Notes: generated by a model from the sequence alone, not told the origin. Positions 32,220 to 43,330 are shown, counted from the first letter of the stretch. The stretch: 63,495 bases of DNA from Amanita rubescens (GCA_015039365.1 WION01000298.1:1-63495); one strand, 5' to 3'. Numbers and translations are program-made.

Positions 32220-33464
32220 TCACAACGCAACCTTCCACTTCCTAACAATCGCGTCATCACTCGCACACCACACCTCTCCATCACGAACTCGTACGCTCCT
32301 AACCGCATCACAATTCACCCCCGCCAGTTCCGCTGCCACATTTACATTCACATTCCCTTCCCCCGAAAGGCCGGCAACAAAAGGCAACCCATCGCTAGTG
32401 GCAACCCCCAATCCCAAGCCTGAGGCAGTGAAAGAGACATCTTCAATCCCAGCTTCGTTCCGACTAAAAGTAGCCAGTGGAACAGACAAGGACCGAAAAT
32501 CGTACACGGAGACGACGCCCCTCGCTGATCCCGTCGCAAACCAGTTCCGCGCGGGTGATATAGCTATAGCCGACAGCGCACCGTGCGTGGTGGTTGTCGA
32601 GCGGAACACACACGTTCCAGCACGCATATCGAATAGTTCGAATTGACCCGACGATAGACCGCATAAAACATTGTTTCCTTCCACAGCCATAGACTGAATA
32701 GGAGATTGAGCCGACAACGTCGAGGTTGCCTCTCCAGAGGGGACGTCCCAAACTTTAACTGTCGAGTCTAGCGAAGAGGAGAGGATAGTCTTTCCCGGCG
32801 GGACGATCCCCGTGCCTGTTATCGCTCTCGTATGTGAGCGGAGAGTTCGTACGGGGTTGATTCGCGGAAGAGGGATATTCGCTTCGCCGGTGGGCGGCTC
32901 AGCGGGGAGTATGGATAGTGAAAAGTCGAGCCCGGCAGAAAGGAGCACGCGCGAGGAAGGAAAGAAGCGGAGAGAAGATACGGCGCTGAGGTGCGGTTTT
33001 GCGCGTTGTCCGCGCGGGGTGACGAAATCTGGAATGTATTTCTTTGGAACAGGAGGAGAAGATGGGTAGATGTACACTGAGCCATCGAGGTGGCCGACTG
33101 CGAATTGGGACGAGTCGGGGGAGACGTCGAATGCGGAAACGCGCTGTGGTTGGCGCGGGTTGGACGTGCCCGGGTCAGAGTACTGCTGGACGGGGTAGAT
33201 TACGGATGTTGGTGGTATTTCGAGCGACTTGCAAGACACAGAGTAAGCTTGGTCGACTCGAGTGAGCTCGACGTCGCCGGACGAGACGAGGTTAAGCTTG
33301 TCGCGGTCGTGCTCGTCTAGGACGACGTTGATCTTGCCGTGAACGGATCGATTGTGTGCATAACACGACACCCAGACGTGCTCGAAGACGATCCTGGCTT
33401 CATCGACATCGTCGAGGACGGTGGTGAGATCAGGCTGAGAATCGATGATGGGGAGGGATATCAT
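32220..33464 (-). CDS. WD40 repeat protein, PAAF1/Rpn14-like
   Basis: Intronless, 414 residues. A non-repeat N-terminal part of ~110 residues precedes WD40 blades: FAVGHLDGSVYIY, LSAGLDFSLSIL, TRAITGTGIVPPGKTILSSS followed by LDSTVKVWDV, NWFATGSARGVVSVYDF, and a last blade ending SDDAIVRKWKVAL. The order (N-terminal extension, then a blade reading 'AGLDFSLSI' before 'LRSHTRAITGT') recalls proteasomal ATPase-associated factor 1 / Rpn14, a chaperone of the 19S base. That assignment is moderate; a generic WD40 scaffold is the alternative. Divergent from the isomerase gene with 267 bp between the ATGs. Confidence 0.75.
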   Translation of the reverse strand: MISLPIIDSQPDLTTVLDDVDEARIVFEHVWVSCYAHNRSVHGKINVVLDEHDRDKLNLVSSGDVELTRVDQAYSVSCKSLEIPPTSVIYPVQQYSDPGTSNPRQPQRVSAFDVSPDSSQFAVGHLDGSVYIYPSSPPVPKKYIPDFVTPRGQRAKPHLSAVSSLRFFPSSRVLLSAGLDFSLSILPAEPPTGEANIPLPRINPVRTLRSHTRAITGTGIVPPGKTILSSSLDSTVKVWDVPSGEATSTLSAQSPIQSMAVEGNNVLCGLSSGQFELFDMRAGTCVFRSTTTTHGALSAIAISPARNWFATGSARGVVSVYDFRSLSVPLATFSRNEAGIEDVSFTASGLGLGVATSDGLPFVAGLSGEGNVNVNVAAELAGVNCDAVRSVRVRDGEVWCASDDAIVRKWKVAL

Positions 33465-33731
33465 CTCTCACGGTGATACAGAAGTCACCGATACCGTAAC
33501 TTCCAGAGCTTCAAGACCTCGATGCGGCTCAAAGTCTGCAGAACCTCTTCCAACTCGTCTTGCACCTCAGCACGAGTGTTCAGGAGGAAGTTACCAGAAA
33601 TTCTTATCCTTAGTCTCTTCGTAGGTTTCTAAAACATTTCCAAGACATGTTGCCTAAAATGGAAATTCCCAGGGTTTCAACCACCGGTGATCGGCATTAA
33701 TGTAACCGGTTCTACCATCACTCTAGCCACC
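33465..33731. promoter_or_regulatory. divergent promoter region of WD40 and isomerase genes
   Basis: 267 bp between two divergent ATGs. No clear TATA box, which fits housekeeping promoters; no other element can be named with confidence. Confidence 0.45.
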
Positions 33732-34926
33732 ATGACAGTGGCACACCCGTTCACTACGAAATGGATTAAAGTCTCGGAACCACATTCACACGTCTATCAT
33801 GTTGAGCTTTCTCGGTTTGTGCCTCGTCGAGACAGTTTCAAGATCTTTCACTCACACAGTTGATAGAACACCAATGAACGCGTTCTCTACCGAGTAAGCG
33901 GAGATCGGCTCGCTTGTCGCTCGGTTGTGATCAACCCAACCCGACAGATTCTGGAAAGATTATGAGCAGGTCTTTCGAAAATTGAACGAATCAGACGCTC
34001 GAGCTGTCGTTTTGTCTTCCGCGTTACCCAATATATTCACCGCTGGAATTGACTGTACGTTGCCAACACTTTGTACCCGTCAATGCATACTGACACGTCC
34101 TGTAACTTCCACCAGTGAACGACGATTCGCTTGGAATGTTAGAATCGAAGCCTAACTCGCCAGATACCGCGCGTTCCGCCCTTGCGCTGAGACAACACCT
34201 TCTCGACTTCCAGAGTGCAATCAGCACACCTGACCGCTGCTCATTCCCAGTCATAGCCGCATGCCATGGTCACGTTATAGGACTTGGAATCGACATCATC
34301 GCCGCTTGCGATATCCGCTACGCGGCCACCAAGACAACATTCTCCATCAAGGCAAGTGGATACCATTCCAACATGCTTTACACATGTGCTGACGTTATGT
34401 AGGAAGTGGCGATTGGCTTAGCACCTGACATTGGCACTCTCGCTTTCCTACCGAAGATCACCGGAAATCAGTCCCTACTTCGGGAACTGACATACACAGC
34501 GCGCAATTTCGATGTAGTTGAGGCTGAAAAACTTGGCCTTTTGTCTAAAGTCGTTCAAGGTGGACGTGAAGAAGTGATAGCCGCGGCGCTAGACCTCGCA
34601 AAGGAGATTAGTAGCAAGAGTCCAGTTGCGGTGTCCAGTTCGAAACATTTGATTTCACATGCTAGAGATAACACGTAAGTCTGTGTTCCTTAATCGTTGC
34701 GTGGTCTTTAAGGTCAATTTTTTGAAGTGTTTATGATAACTTGCGATATACCGCTATGTGGAATGCGTCTCAGCTGATGACAGAGGTAGGTTGCTCATTG
34801 GAACGTGATTGAAGTTGCTGACCTGGAAACAATCGTTCACTCTAGGATATATCTGAGAATCGTCGTGCGGTTAAATCCAAGAACTCTCCAAACTTCAAAC
34901 CCTTGAAAGCGCCTGCTAAGTTATAA
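33732..34926 (+). CDS. peroxisomal delta(3,5)-delta(2,4)-dienoyl-CoA isomerase (crotonase fold)
   Basis: Multi-exon. Exon 1 starts MTVAHPFTTKWIKVSEP; a 52-nt intron precedes RTPMNAFSTE. Later exons give NIFTAGIDFND, CHGHVIGLGIDIIAACDIRY, KEVAIGLAPDIGTLAFLPK and LTYTARNFDVVEAEKLGLLS. In mammalian ECH1 the catalytic carboxylates lie in the ACDIRY, KEVDVGL and ADVGTL blocks; here the Asp, Glu and Asp of ACDIRY, KEVAIGL and PDIGTL are all present. The protein ends APAKL, and AKL is a type 1 peroxisomal targeting signal. It should act in beta-oxidation of unsaturated fatty acids with odd-position double bonds. The last exons (DNLRYTAMWNASQLMTEDISE) match the family C-terminus. Confidence 0.88.
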
Positions 34927-35212
34927 CCGAGATACCGATACCCTTCGTTTTGGAATTTGGATCTGTGTAACATTAATCATCTATAAAATTCCGTTCCTAC
35001 AGCGGGTGGTGTGACCACGGCATAATCAACGACACAATTCTTCCTCTGAAAAGATGTCAAATTGGCCATCTTACGTTCAACAGTTGAGTCATCCGCCGAA
35101 AAGTTCATTATAACTACTATCCACGTAAAACGAGGGCGTGTGAACATGTTTCAGCCTTTGACCAAGACAAAAATCACATGAGACCTTTACATGAAACTCT
35201 ACCTACGCCTCG
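34927..35212. other. intergenic region before second-type F-box gene
   Basis: No coding signal; 3' side of the isomerase and 5' side of the next gene. Confidence 0.4.
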
Positions 35213-37010
35213 ATGGCCACCCGAAGCAGGACATATTCGTGGCTCAAACTGCAGCAGAAATTTACAATCGCTAAAGAGAGGTATCAGCTGCACCTTCATC
35301 GACCTCGGGCGAGCCCAACGGTCATCAACCAGGCGCGCCAACAATCTCTCCTGGCCGAACTTCCGTCAGAGTTGCTAGATCGGATCATCACCCACGTACG
35401 CTAGTTTCAACATGGCCCACCTTTTGCGTCGGTCTTGAATTGAGCTGCAGTTCATAGGGACCCCTTTTACGACTTTCTATCAGCTGAAATTGCTTCGTCT
35501 GGTATGCCGATCTTTCAGTCATGTCGTCGGACGCAGAGTCTTGTCTTGCGTCCGCTTGTTCGGCAGTCGAGGCAGTCGAGGCAGTCGAGATAACCCAGTG
35601 TCCGATATACATCGGCTTTATACAATGTTCTCTTCCAAAACAAATGGTCATCTATACATGACCAATACACTTGTGTTGGGTTGGAAATGGAGACCGTTCA
35701 AGTCCTCCCGAACAATGCGCATCTCAAACCAGCGGGTTTGCGGGAAGACTTGCGACTCTACCCTTGCTCCGTTGGTGTATCTTCTTGTGGTCCTCTTTGT
35801 TCCACGTTTCTTACCTTTGAGCGCATGCAATTTGGTTGCCCGACTTTATGCTAGATATCGCTTGTCGCGGGCTTCGGTACTTAATACTATGCCCAATGTT
35901 CGCCGTGTTATGTGAGTTTTCCAGTGTCGCGACTGCGGATATGAGCTGACGATTTCACAGATGGGAATCCCACAAAAGCAGCGGTCCTGATCGGATAGCG
36001 TCTGGCACAGTCAAGCTTCTCCTAGAGTTTCCTCAGCTGTCTGAACTGGTACTTTTGCTGGACTATGACCAAGATCTAAGCCATATCTTCGAATGCTTCT
36101 CCAAGTTGCACAATTTACGCAAGCTTAGGATTGAAGTCCACCAGTTAACTGGAGGTTTTAATCCGCCTAATCCCAATCGAACCAACGATTTGGGAAAGGT
36201 CCTAGGAGCGAATCTTAATCTGACTCATTTCGAGCTACTCCAGGACAATCGTTCCGGGGTGAGCTTCTCTACAATTTTTGGCCACGTACCAGCTAGCAGA
36301 CCTTTGAAGCTGGAACACTTTGGTATTCGCAATACTATCTCATCGGACAAGGATCTCAGGGCAATTATCCCTCATATACGCTCGTTAACCTCCATCCACC
36401 TAGCCTGCTCCTACTCGTCCCACGATTCTGAGTTAATTAGGTTACTGCATTCTGAGCGTATATTCCCACCAAACATCCAAATAATGTTTCAAATCGATCA
36501 ACCAATGGATTTGATTCACTATCTGAACGACCACCCAGGAATCATTAGCCTTTCTATCCGCGATGATTGCTTCTCGAACCCATCGAGGAATCAGATTTTG
36601 CTGGAGAGTTTGGCTCGACATTCTAAAAGCCTGACATATCTCAGCACTGACATCCTGACCTTCTCTCTCTGTAACTGCAATGTTCATTGGGAACTTTTGT
36701 CGCAATGCACAAAACTTCGGCAGCTGGTGCTTTCGTCTTCCCACTCGTACTGTGTAAGCAGCCAAGCCGTAAGTGAAAAAATCCACAAGTATACACGGTG
36801 GAGCTGAGCACACACCTGTAGATCGAAAATTTGCCAATGATTGCCCATTTATCAAGCTCACTGACACTGGTAATCACCGACTTGATAGCATTCGAATCCT
36901 GTATCTGGCATTGCCGTCAGTCACGGAATCCTCTGATCCATGATCTAGCAGGGCGTATTGTCTACGAGGCGCCCAAGGGACTTGGGTACGATGAGCGGTC
37001 TGGAGATTAA
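35213..37010 (+). CDS. F-box/LRR-like protein of a second type
   Basis: Four exons: 35213-35395, 35451-35911, 35961-36768 and 36822-37010, about 545 residues. The N-terminus has the F-box core LLAELPSELLDRIITHV and, after the first intron, FYQLKLLRLVCRSFSHVVG. The body has leucine-rich segments (LLLEFPQLSELVLLLDY, LHNLRKLRIEV, SLTYLSTDILTF, CTKLRQLVLSSSHS). The end is LVITDLIAFESCIWH...LGYDERSGD. It is not of the FPWAxGQVCRRW family. Three in-frame copies of a 9-bp unit give GSRGSRGSR (35562-35588). Its last exon and 3' flank are duplicated as a fragment at 41084-41388. Confidence 0.75.
35562..35588 (+). repeat. three tandem GGCAGTCGA units
   Basis: Perfect 3 x 9 bp tandem repeat inside exon 2 of the second-type F-box gene. 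It encodes Gly-Ser-Arg three times, so length changes would be in frame. Confidence 0.85.
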
Positions 37011-37151
37011 CTGAATATATATATGGACTCTTTGTCTAAAGTGAGTGCTATATTGTATAAAATTCATAACAAAATGCAAATAATGCCAGTGAAATCAATC
37101 TAGTCTTGTCCTTTTAACGTTATTGCGACATGACACCGTTGTGTTAGGTAG
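36831..37151 (+). repeat. segment duplicated at 41084-41388 (source copy)
   Basis: Starts TTGCCAATGATTGCCCATTT in the last exon of the second-type F-box gene and runs past its stop through TCTTGTCCTTTTAACG to GTTGTGTTAGGTAG. The copy at 41084 matches in order over about 300 bp. Confidence 0.85.
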
Positions 37152-37349
37152 CTGTATGTCAAATTCTTGTTTGTACGAGTAAATCGCCTGTTCCCGACGA
37201 GTTCATCGTCCTTATAACTGGCGACGACATTTATCACATTGAACGGCGACCATCAAATGGAACGAATATCAACTCCAAGGGTTGCGAGAGAGATCGAATG
37301 CGCACCGATGGCAAGATTCTTCAGTGTTTTTGCTTTTTTGCAATGCCAT

Positions 37350-37909
37350 CCGCAAGGACCCGACACCGAGAAATACACGTTGGCGGAATTCAACTCTTAC
37401 TTCTTTGCACGTACTCTCACTCTACTCATTACCCGCCATTTCATCCTGAGTCAATATTACCGCATTCACAAAATGACTTTGGAGGCTTTCCAGGATATGA
37501 GATTGATTCCATCGTGGATGAAGCGATGTCAGTCCAGAACCCCTTCAAACCCTGATTAAGGACTAACGTATTATCTTTTTCCCCCAACCTGAGACCACTA
37601 TGTGCAACCAGACTTACAGGGATATTTAATCGGAATGAACACAATACACAGTCAGATGGTTGCTCAGTTTGGTGGGAACGGAGATGTGGTGTACAATACC
37701 TTGGGCAGAAAAAAGGAAGACCTATGGCACCGCATGTATTCCGATCGGACATCCTCCAAAAGGCGAGTGGATCCGGACTTGGCTTTGGATTCTCACACAA
37801 TGGCACCAATCGACGAGGACGACGAGGACATCAAAGAGTCGTTGTTGGCTCGCGCCGAGAGTAGCAACGACACATCAATATCCCGCCTCGTCGAGTGCGC
37901 CCGACTATG
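37350..37909 (+). pseudogene. relic of the LRAT/PPPDE-like gene family, Cys replaced by Ser
   Basis: The block DTEKYTLAEFNSYFFARTLT at about 37360-37420 matches DPETAKYTLQYYNCFFLART of the gene at 24899, but the Cys codon is TCT (Ser) at 37395-37397. A second block, QGYLIGMNTIHSQMVAQFGG to KKEDLWHRM (37614-37740), matches the tail of that gene. The ~400-residue middle with Leu-Pro repeats and the N-terminal His region are gone. A Ser/Asp/Glu-rich end (APIDEDDEDIKESLL) closes the frame at 37909. A short remodelled protein cannot be excluded. Confidence 0.7.
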
Positions 37910-38990
37910 AAGTCGATCCCATTATCATCAGTATGTGTCAGATATTCCATTGATTGTCGCTGCTGACTTCTCCACGCATACAATCCGGACCGCAAGTTTC
38001 AAATATAAAATCATCGACGGCGCGCGTACACCTTGAGGATTCGGTTAAGATTAGAACTTTCGATTTCACGTGTCATAATCACATGTTACCCGAACAATAC
38101 TTGACATGAAAGGAAATGAATTGCCCGGCATACACCATGTGCTCCCATTATCAAGCGGATTAACCCATAGGGAATCAAATCCGAAGTATTCTCAGGGTTC
38201 ATCTTCCGTCAACCTCGACCATGCGTTCTATGGTAACAATGACGGACTTGTTGAGCTCAGCAATAATTCAGACCAGCAGACACAAAAGTGATATACCTGA
38301 CTCGGAGTTGTTTTCGTGGGATCGTCTTGTTCATGGATTCTACCGAACTTTGTAGGTCGTCCTGGCAGAGATAACGGGATATCGTCTGACGCAACAATTT
38401 TCTCTCTCAAGTGTTCTCGGTTGTTGATCGACGCGAATAGACTAATGGTATACACTGTTTCTGCGGTTAAATGATTGGAATCCATGACTGGGACTGAATT
38501 GGCCTACATTTACTCTGTGAGAAGAATACAGCGATGAATGTGAATTCCGTTGGCCAAACAGCGTAAGTGACTAAGGACGCAATGGAGCACAGGCTGTCTC
38601 AAAGGTTCACCGGTTATCCGGCAGGTAAATGAACCAACTCACCTAGTCAGCAAACCTTAATTGGATAGATGGTTGCACGTGTGAGTTGGCAGGGAAACTG
38701 CGCCAGAAGCACAACAACGTACCGCTGTTTATTGAATAGAGCATCAACACGTTGAGAAGCGAGTCCGTCCTGGAAAATGTCTCATGCTCCGCTCTAGACT
38801 TGGGAACGTTCCTACGCACCGTTTGAAGCCCGTTCGGCGTTTTGATAGGGATACACAGAGAGAGATCGCAATCGAAACATCCGCTGCCACGGCGCTGGCA
38901 AAGGCAGCATATAAAAGATACTATATTCCAGTTCTAAGTCCAGACACGAGGAACAATGCAAATGGTCCACTTACGGAGATGCTATGCAAA
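37910..38990. other. region without recognisable genes
   Basis: Short ORFs only, with no motif and no paralogous block found. Lies between two relics. Confidence 0.5.
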
Positions 38991-38999
38991 TTGGCAAAT

Positions 39000-40058
39000 G
39001 TGCCAATGGAAAACCTGTCAAGATGGTTGATTTGACGTGATGACCAATTCCAAACGAGGATACGAACCCGCTGATGGCAAATGCTTCATACGCGTGATGA
39101 GCAAACGCGGCTGTTTCAATCTGTCAAGTGCTCACCAATGCCAAAAACTAGCAGGGGACTCGCCATTAGGCATGAACAAGGAACATTGCCCATGACACTC
39201 ACCGAATGTGGAAAGTGAAGCAAATGCCTAAAGCATTGTTTGTGAGAAAGGTTAGGCAACATTCCGCAAGAGGTTCACGCACGATAACTCCAACCAGAAG
39301 ATAATTTCGGCGCGTAACTACGAAACGTGATAAAGAGCATACGAACATTGTGACCAATTAACTCACGTAGCCATATGCGCATGGTGAAGATACTGCGTAG
39401 CATGCCTTAGAATTTATATCATGGTAGCTGAAAATTGAGACTTACCCCCGGACAATGAAACCGCTTATGCACTAATAACTCCATCAGTCGGTGCTGAACG
39501 ACGCAACATGGAGACTAACCGTAGCAAAAACCTGCGACTTTGAGCGGATAGTTGGGCGTAGTCTTTCGATTAACAATGACGAATCTTACGAGAATGCTCC
39601 TTGATCGGCGAAGTTAGAACTGTGTCAATAATATCACTGTCCGCCACGTACCAATTCGGGTACAATAATGCAAGGGGATTATCGTAGTTGATGACCATAT
39701 AGTAATACAGCGCATGTGTGACGAAAATAAGTTGGGTAGTATCGGCCAGCCTTTCATTGACGGTATCAATGCGATACCACTTGGAGTTTGCACAGAGATG
39801 GTTTACCATACAAGAAATAACTAGAAATGTGTCAGTAGCATACCATACTATGCCTCGCAAACTAACCAATGATCGAAAAATGATAGAGTCAGTAGGTCTC
39901 CTTCTAAAATAAGTGTACGCTTGGATGGATGCAATCCCGTACAGGCTAGTAACACTTTTATCAGTTATCGGAAAATATAGTACGAGTGGTTGGACTCACC
40001 AACCCGCGATCACATTACCGACAAAAGTAGCTCCCAGAGTGGTGTCAAGGTAGGTCAT
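39000..40058 (-). pseudogene. DUF6534-type membrane protein gene, N-terminal part recognisable, decayed
   Basis: From the ATG at 40058: MTYLDTTLGATFVGNVIAG, then LYGIASIQAYTYFRR, then a block with TTQLIFVTHALYYYMVINYD followed by NPLALLYPNW. Short exons giving FIVRG, MLRSIFTMRIWL and RRNYLLVGVI follow at the expected places. These match the usual exon order of the family (N-terminal GAxxxG helix, LYGI..Q.Y.YF, LDT.H...HA.Y, FTxRIW). The C-terminal DUF6534 part cannot be assembled, and the LDTLH block is disturbed. Unlike the copies at 58203 and 62849 it is on the minus strand. Confidence 0.62.
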
Positions 40059-40734
40059 GTTTAATGATGGTGAGGCGGATTCCTGACATGAAACGGCGAT
40101 CCACCGCCTGTCCTTTAGTAAGAAATGAGATCTCTATTGTTGCGTATTTACCTCTGACAATCCTGAGAACCGATATAAGTTGGATGGTACGGCCGACGTT
40201 GGCATCATTGGTCCGGATGTCTTGGCCCCGGTGTGACGAAAGCGGCAATTGGCAGATCTGTGATGTGCGAGTATGACCCTTGATCTAGTCCACAAAAGTG
40301 AAATCCTGTTGCAGTGTCAGCTTCCATGTTTGTGGCATTTTTGACAGGGGAAACGTGGCAGATAACTTGGGTTTGAGTTAATCGATAGTTGCAAGCATAG
40401 TCATTGACATATCGTCAGGTTGAGGGAACCAAAATTACTTGGCCCGAAAAGAATAACCAGGAGTGACGCAAACGAGTAAGGAGCTTTGAAATACAATCCC
40501 GAAGCTACTTCGGCTAGATCCGATTTGGCTTTGTTTGGCGTTCCTTGTGTGTGCATGTTGTGCATCAGCATCTGGCACGGGTGGGTGTTTCTGAGCTAAA
40601 GTTCCGTAACATGTATTGATGATTTCTCTAGTGCATTTCGTGCCTGTTTCGTTTTGTTATGTGATCGGCCTATCCGAGTTTCTAATGTCCTAGTCAAACT
40701 GACGTCCAGATTCTACAGTCTATCTATGCGCTAC
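40059..40734. other. region without recognisable genes
   Basis: No coding block or repeat relationship seen apart from the boundaries of the flanking relics. Confidence 0.45.
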
Positions 40735-41032
40735 ACGTTTCTGCAATGATCCATTGTTCGTCCTGTCACATTCGCCGATTGACGAGGACTGCAAAATCGA
40801 GGTGATCCGCGTGATGTTGGCGGTCAGAGCATTGACTGCCAGTGTGAAGGAGCTCTTCATCGATCACGGGGCATCAGATGGCCTCTCTCGCATTATACGG
40901 GACATCAATGAACACATTTACCTACCCAAAATCCACGCGCTGCGATTGAAATGTTGTTTTTATGAGTTTATGGCAGCAACACCTTATCTTCTGGAAGTGC
41001 GAGCTATGGCATCGCGCCGCTCCCGAGAGTAA
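40735..41032 (+). pseudogene. F-box C-terminal relic
   Basis: CGTCCTGTCACATTCGCCGA at about 40758 is also found, nearly unchanged, in the intact F-box genes (RSSCHIRRLT). In a shifted frame, ASVKELFIDHG, IRDINEHIYLPKIHALRLKC and LLEVRAMASR match the last third of the genes at 30646 and 41669. The F-box part is absent. Confidence 0.75.
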
Positions 41033-41083
41033 CGGTTCAATTCCATTCCTGTCGCAATCCGCGGTGTGAAGATACGAAGAATT

Positions 41084-41388
41084 TTGCCAATGATTGCCCA
41101 TTTATCAAGCTCAGTGACACTGGTGATCGCCAGCCAGAGAGCATTCAAATTGGGCATTGCCGTGGGTCACGGAATGCTCCAATCTATGAGCTTGTGGGGC
41201 GTACTGTTGAGGAGCCCTAGCTACATTGGTATGATGAGCGGTCGTATTGGTAGTAAGTTATGTGAGTGTGTATTTTTGGACTCTGTGCGTCTAAAACTCA
41301 TAACGAAATTCAAATAATGCCAGCGATATCAATCTAGCCTTGTCCTTTTAATGTCATTGCGATATGACACCATCGTTGTGTTAGGTAG
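41084..41388 (+). pseudogene. 3' fragment of the second-type F-box gene (duplicated)
   Basis: Copy of 36831-37151 covering the last exon and 3' flank of the gene at 35213. It has several small deletions and substitutions (for example GACTTGATA to AGCCAGAGA), and no upstream exons. It directly follows the other F-box relic, so two unrelated F-box tails are fused here. Confidence 0.8.
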
Positions 41389-41668
41389 TACCGTATTCCT
41401 CCCCCTTGGCATAACATAAATCAAAATCTTGTTTTTATGAGCCTATATTCTCGCGCGGTCAATTCTCGGGCAATCAGCAAACAAGGTGCCTATCCTGGGT
41501 AAGCTGGGCAGGCGTAACGGAAACAAATAAGTTTTGTGCACGTGGCACACTGCGGTCCAAGCTCGACCAAACAAAATGGACCTACTACATTCCGATTCGT
41601 ACGACCCTTTCGACCACACTCACTGCCCAAATCAACTACGCGTTCGACTCGATCATTGCAACAGCAAA

Positions 41669-42943
41669 ATGAGTTTCGAAACAAAAATACCTACCGAAAT
41701 TCTACAAGAAATATTTCACCACCTCTGTGATGAACCCATCGCTCTCCATAAACCATTTCACCATTCGGACGGATTTCCGTGGGTCGTCGGGAAAATTTGC
41801 AGGCGTTGGAGAGAGACGTTTATATCCCACCCACATTTATGGACGTCGCTTTCTATGGGAGCCGGCTACTACAGCGCTTCGTTGCTGGTCAGAATGAAGC
41901 GACGCACAGCCATGTGCCTTGAACGATCTCGACAGCTACCTCTTACCATACACGTTTCCGAGTCACACTCAGCCTCCGAAGATTTCCATATGGGAATCTG
42001 GGAAATGCTACTGTCATGCTCCAATCGATGGAAGAAGGCAGATCTAGTACTAGGAACTGGATCTGCTCTAAACGCTCTCAACAAACGGAGGAACAAAATG
42101 CCGATTCTTGAATCTCTGAAAATCTCCATTTGCGAAATGCGGAAAGACTACGGCGTATTTCAAGTCGCGCCGCGCCTTACCGAACTTGATTTGGAACTGA
42201 CATACCAAGCGATACAACAGTGGCAGTTCCCTTGGGCACAGTTGACGAAACTGAGAATAGAAATGACTTGTTTAGCGCTCACTGATGGACTGCGACAAGT
42301 TCTGTTCCTGCTCCAAAGTGTCGAGGAACTACGGTTTTCTACGACCGACTACTTCTCTGCCTTTCAAACCCAGTGGCCAGCTGTACGCCTTGCTCGCCTC
42401 CGACTTCTTGAAGTCACGCCGTTCATTCCCGGGCTACTCTCATGGTTCATTACGCCCTGCCTAGAAAATATTCAGGTAGGATGCATTGGTAACCACGTCG
42501 ACGAAGAGGAGACCTATACAAGGCCAATATCTTCCCTGATCTGTCGTTCGTCCTGTCAAATTCGCCGATTGGCGATCTTCTATTGTGGTATCACCGAGTC
42601 GCGAATGATTATGAAGGCGCTGACGAGCGTCGAGCAGCTCTCCATCATGGACTTCCCTTGCATTATACAAAGCATCTTAGGTTTTGACCTTTGCACCTAC
42701 CTACCCAAACTACGGGTGTTGCAGGTGACGTGTCATCAATCCATCGATCCTGAACGTGATGGTGAACAGCTCGTAGCCAAAACATCACGTTTCTTGGAAG
42801 CATGTCACGAAGAATCGAGATCGGCACTTAGCCGTGATACTGCGCCACTCGAGAAATTGGCGCTCTGGCTAAATTGGGATCCACATTGGGTGATCCCTCA
42901 TAATATGCTGGAAGTGATGCAGCAGTTGGCCTTCCTTCGTTGA
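41669..42943 (+). CDS. F-box protein with LRR-like region
   Basis: Intronless, 424 residues from the ATG at 41669, which begins MSFETKIPTEILQEIFHHLC as in the paralogs; the frame is open to 41534 but the extra part lacks similarity. FPWVVGKICRRWRETFISHP is the second half of the F-box. LRR-like blocks follow: FPWAQLTKLRIEM, SVEELRF, QIRRLAIFYC, SVEQLSIM and TYLPKLRVLQVTC. It lacks the WCxxC tail motif. It is bordered on both sides by F-box relics, so it is the surviving copy in a decaying cluster. Confidence 0.88.
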   Translation: MSFETKIPTEILQEIFHHLCDEPIALHKPFHHSDGFPWVVGKICRRWRETFISHPHLWTSLSMGAGYYSASLLVRMKRRTAMCLERSRQLPLTIHVSESHSASEDFHMGIWEMLLSCSNRWKKADLVLGTGSALNALNKRRNKMPILESLKISICEMRKDYGVFQVAPRLTELDLELTYQAIQQWQFPWAQLTKLRIEMTCLALTDGLRQVLFLLQSVEELRFSTTDYFSAFQTQWPAVRLARLRLLEVTPFIPGLLSWFITPCLENIQVGCIGNHVDEEETYTRPISSLICRSSCQIRRLAIFYCGITESRMIMKALTSVEQLSIMDFPCIIQSILGFDLCTYLPKLRVLQVTCHQSIDPERDGEQLVAKTSRFLEACHEESRSALSRDTAPLEKLALWLNWDPHWVIPHNMLEVMQQLAFLR

Positions 42944-43089
42944 TATTTATGTCAATAACTCGCTGCTCGAACGATCGGCCTTGTACTTAACGGCTGCGGG
43001 CGCGCTGTGATGCCAACGAAATAGAAATATCATCTTTTGTCTTGTATATTCGCTAATTGACACTCCAATATGATGATATCGACCTGACT

Positions 43090-43330
43090 CCCTCAATGCT
43101 CGAGATGCTGAAGAAAATGTGAAGGAACTTTCCAACCAGATTTATCTGCCCTAACTCCTGATGTTAGAGTTCTGATTTTGTCCTAGAAATGATACTGGCA
43201 TACTGCTGAGCTTGTTGAAGCGGTACATCACCTCTTGGACGCGCGGGGTAAAGAGTCGATTGGTACCTACAATTACAATGTCTTGCCGTCTGAGAGATTA
43301 GTTATCTCCCTTGTCGACCCTTTGAGAATT
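43090..43330 (+). pseudogene. F-box C-terminal relic
   Basis: ENVKELSNQIYLP followed by a stop, then AELVEAVHHLLDARGKES and LPSERLVISL, line up with NVEELII...IYLPKLRV and ELVATISHFLEERGKGS...PLERLVIQL of the intact paralogs. Frame is broken; the last motif is followed by unrelated sequence. Confidence 0.68.
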
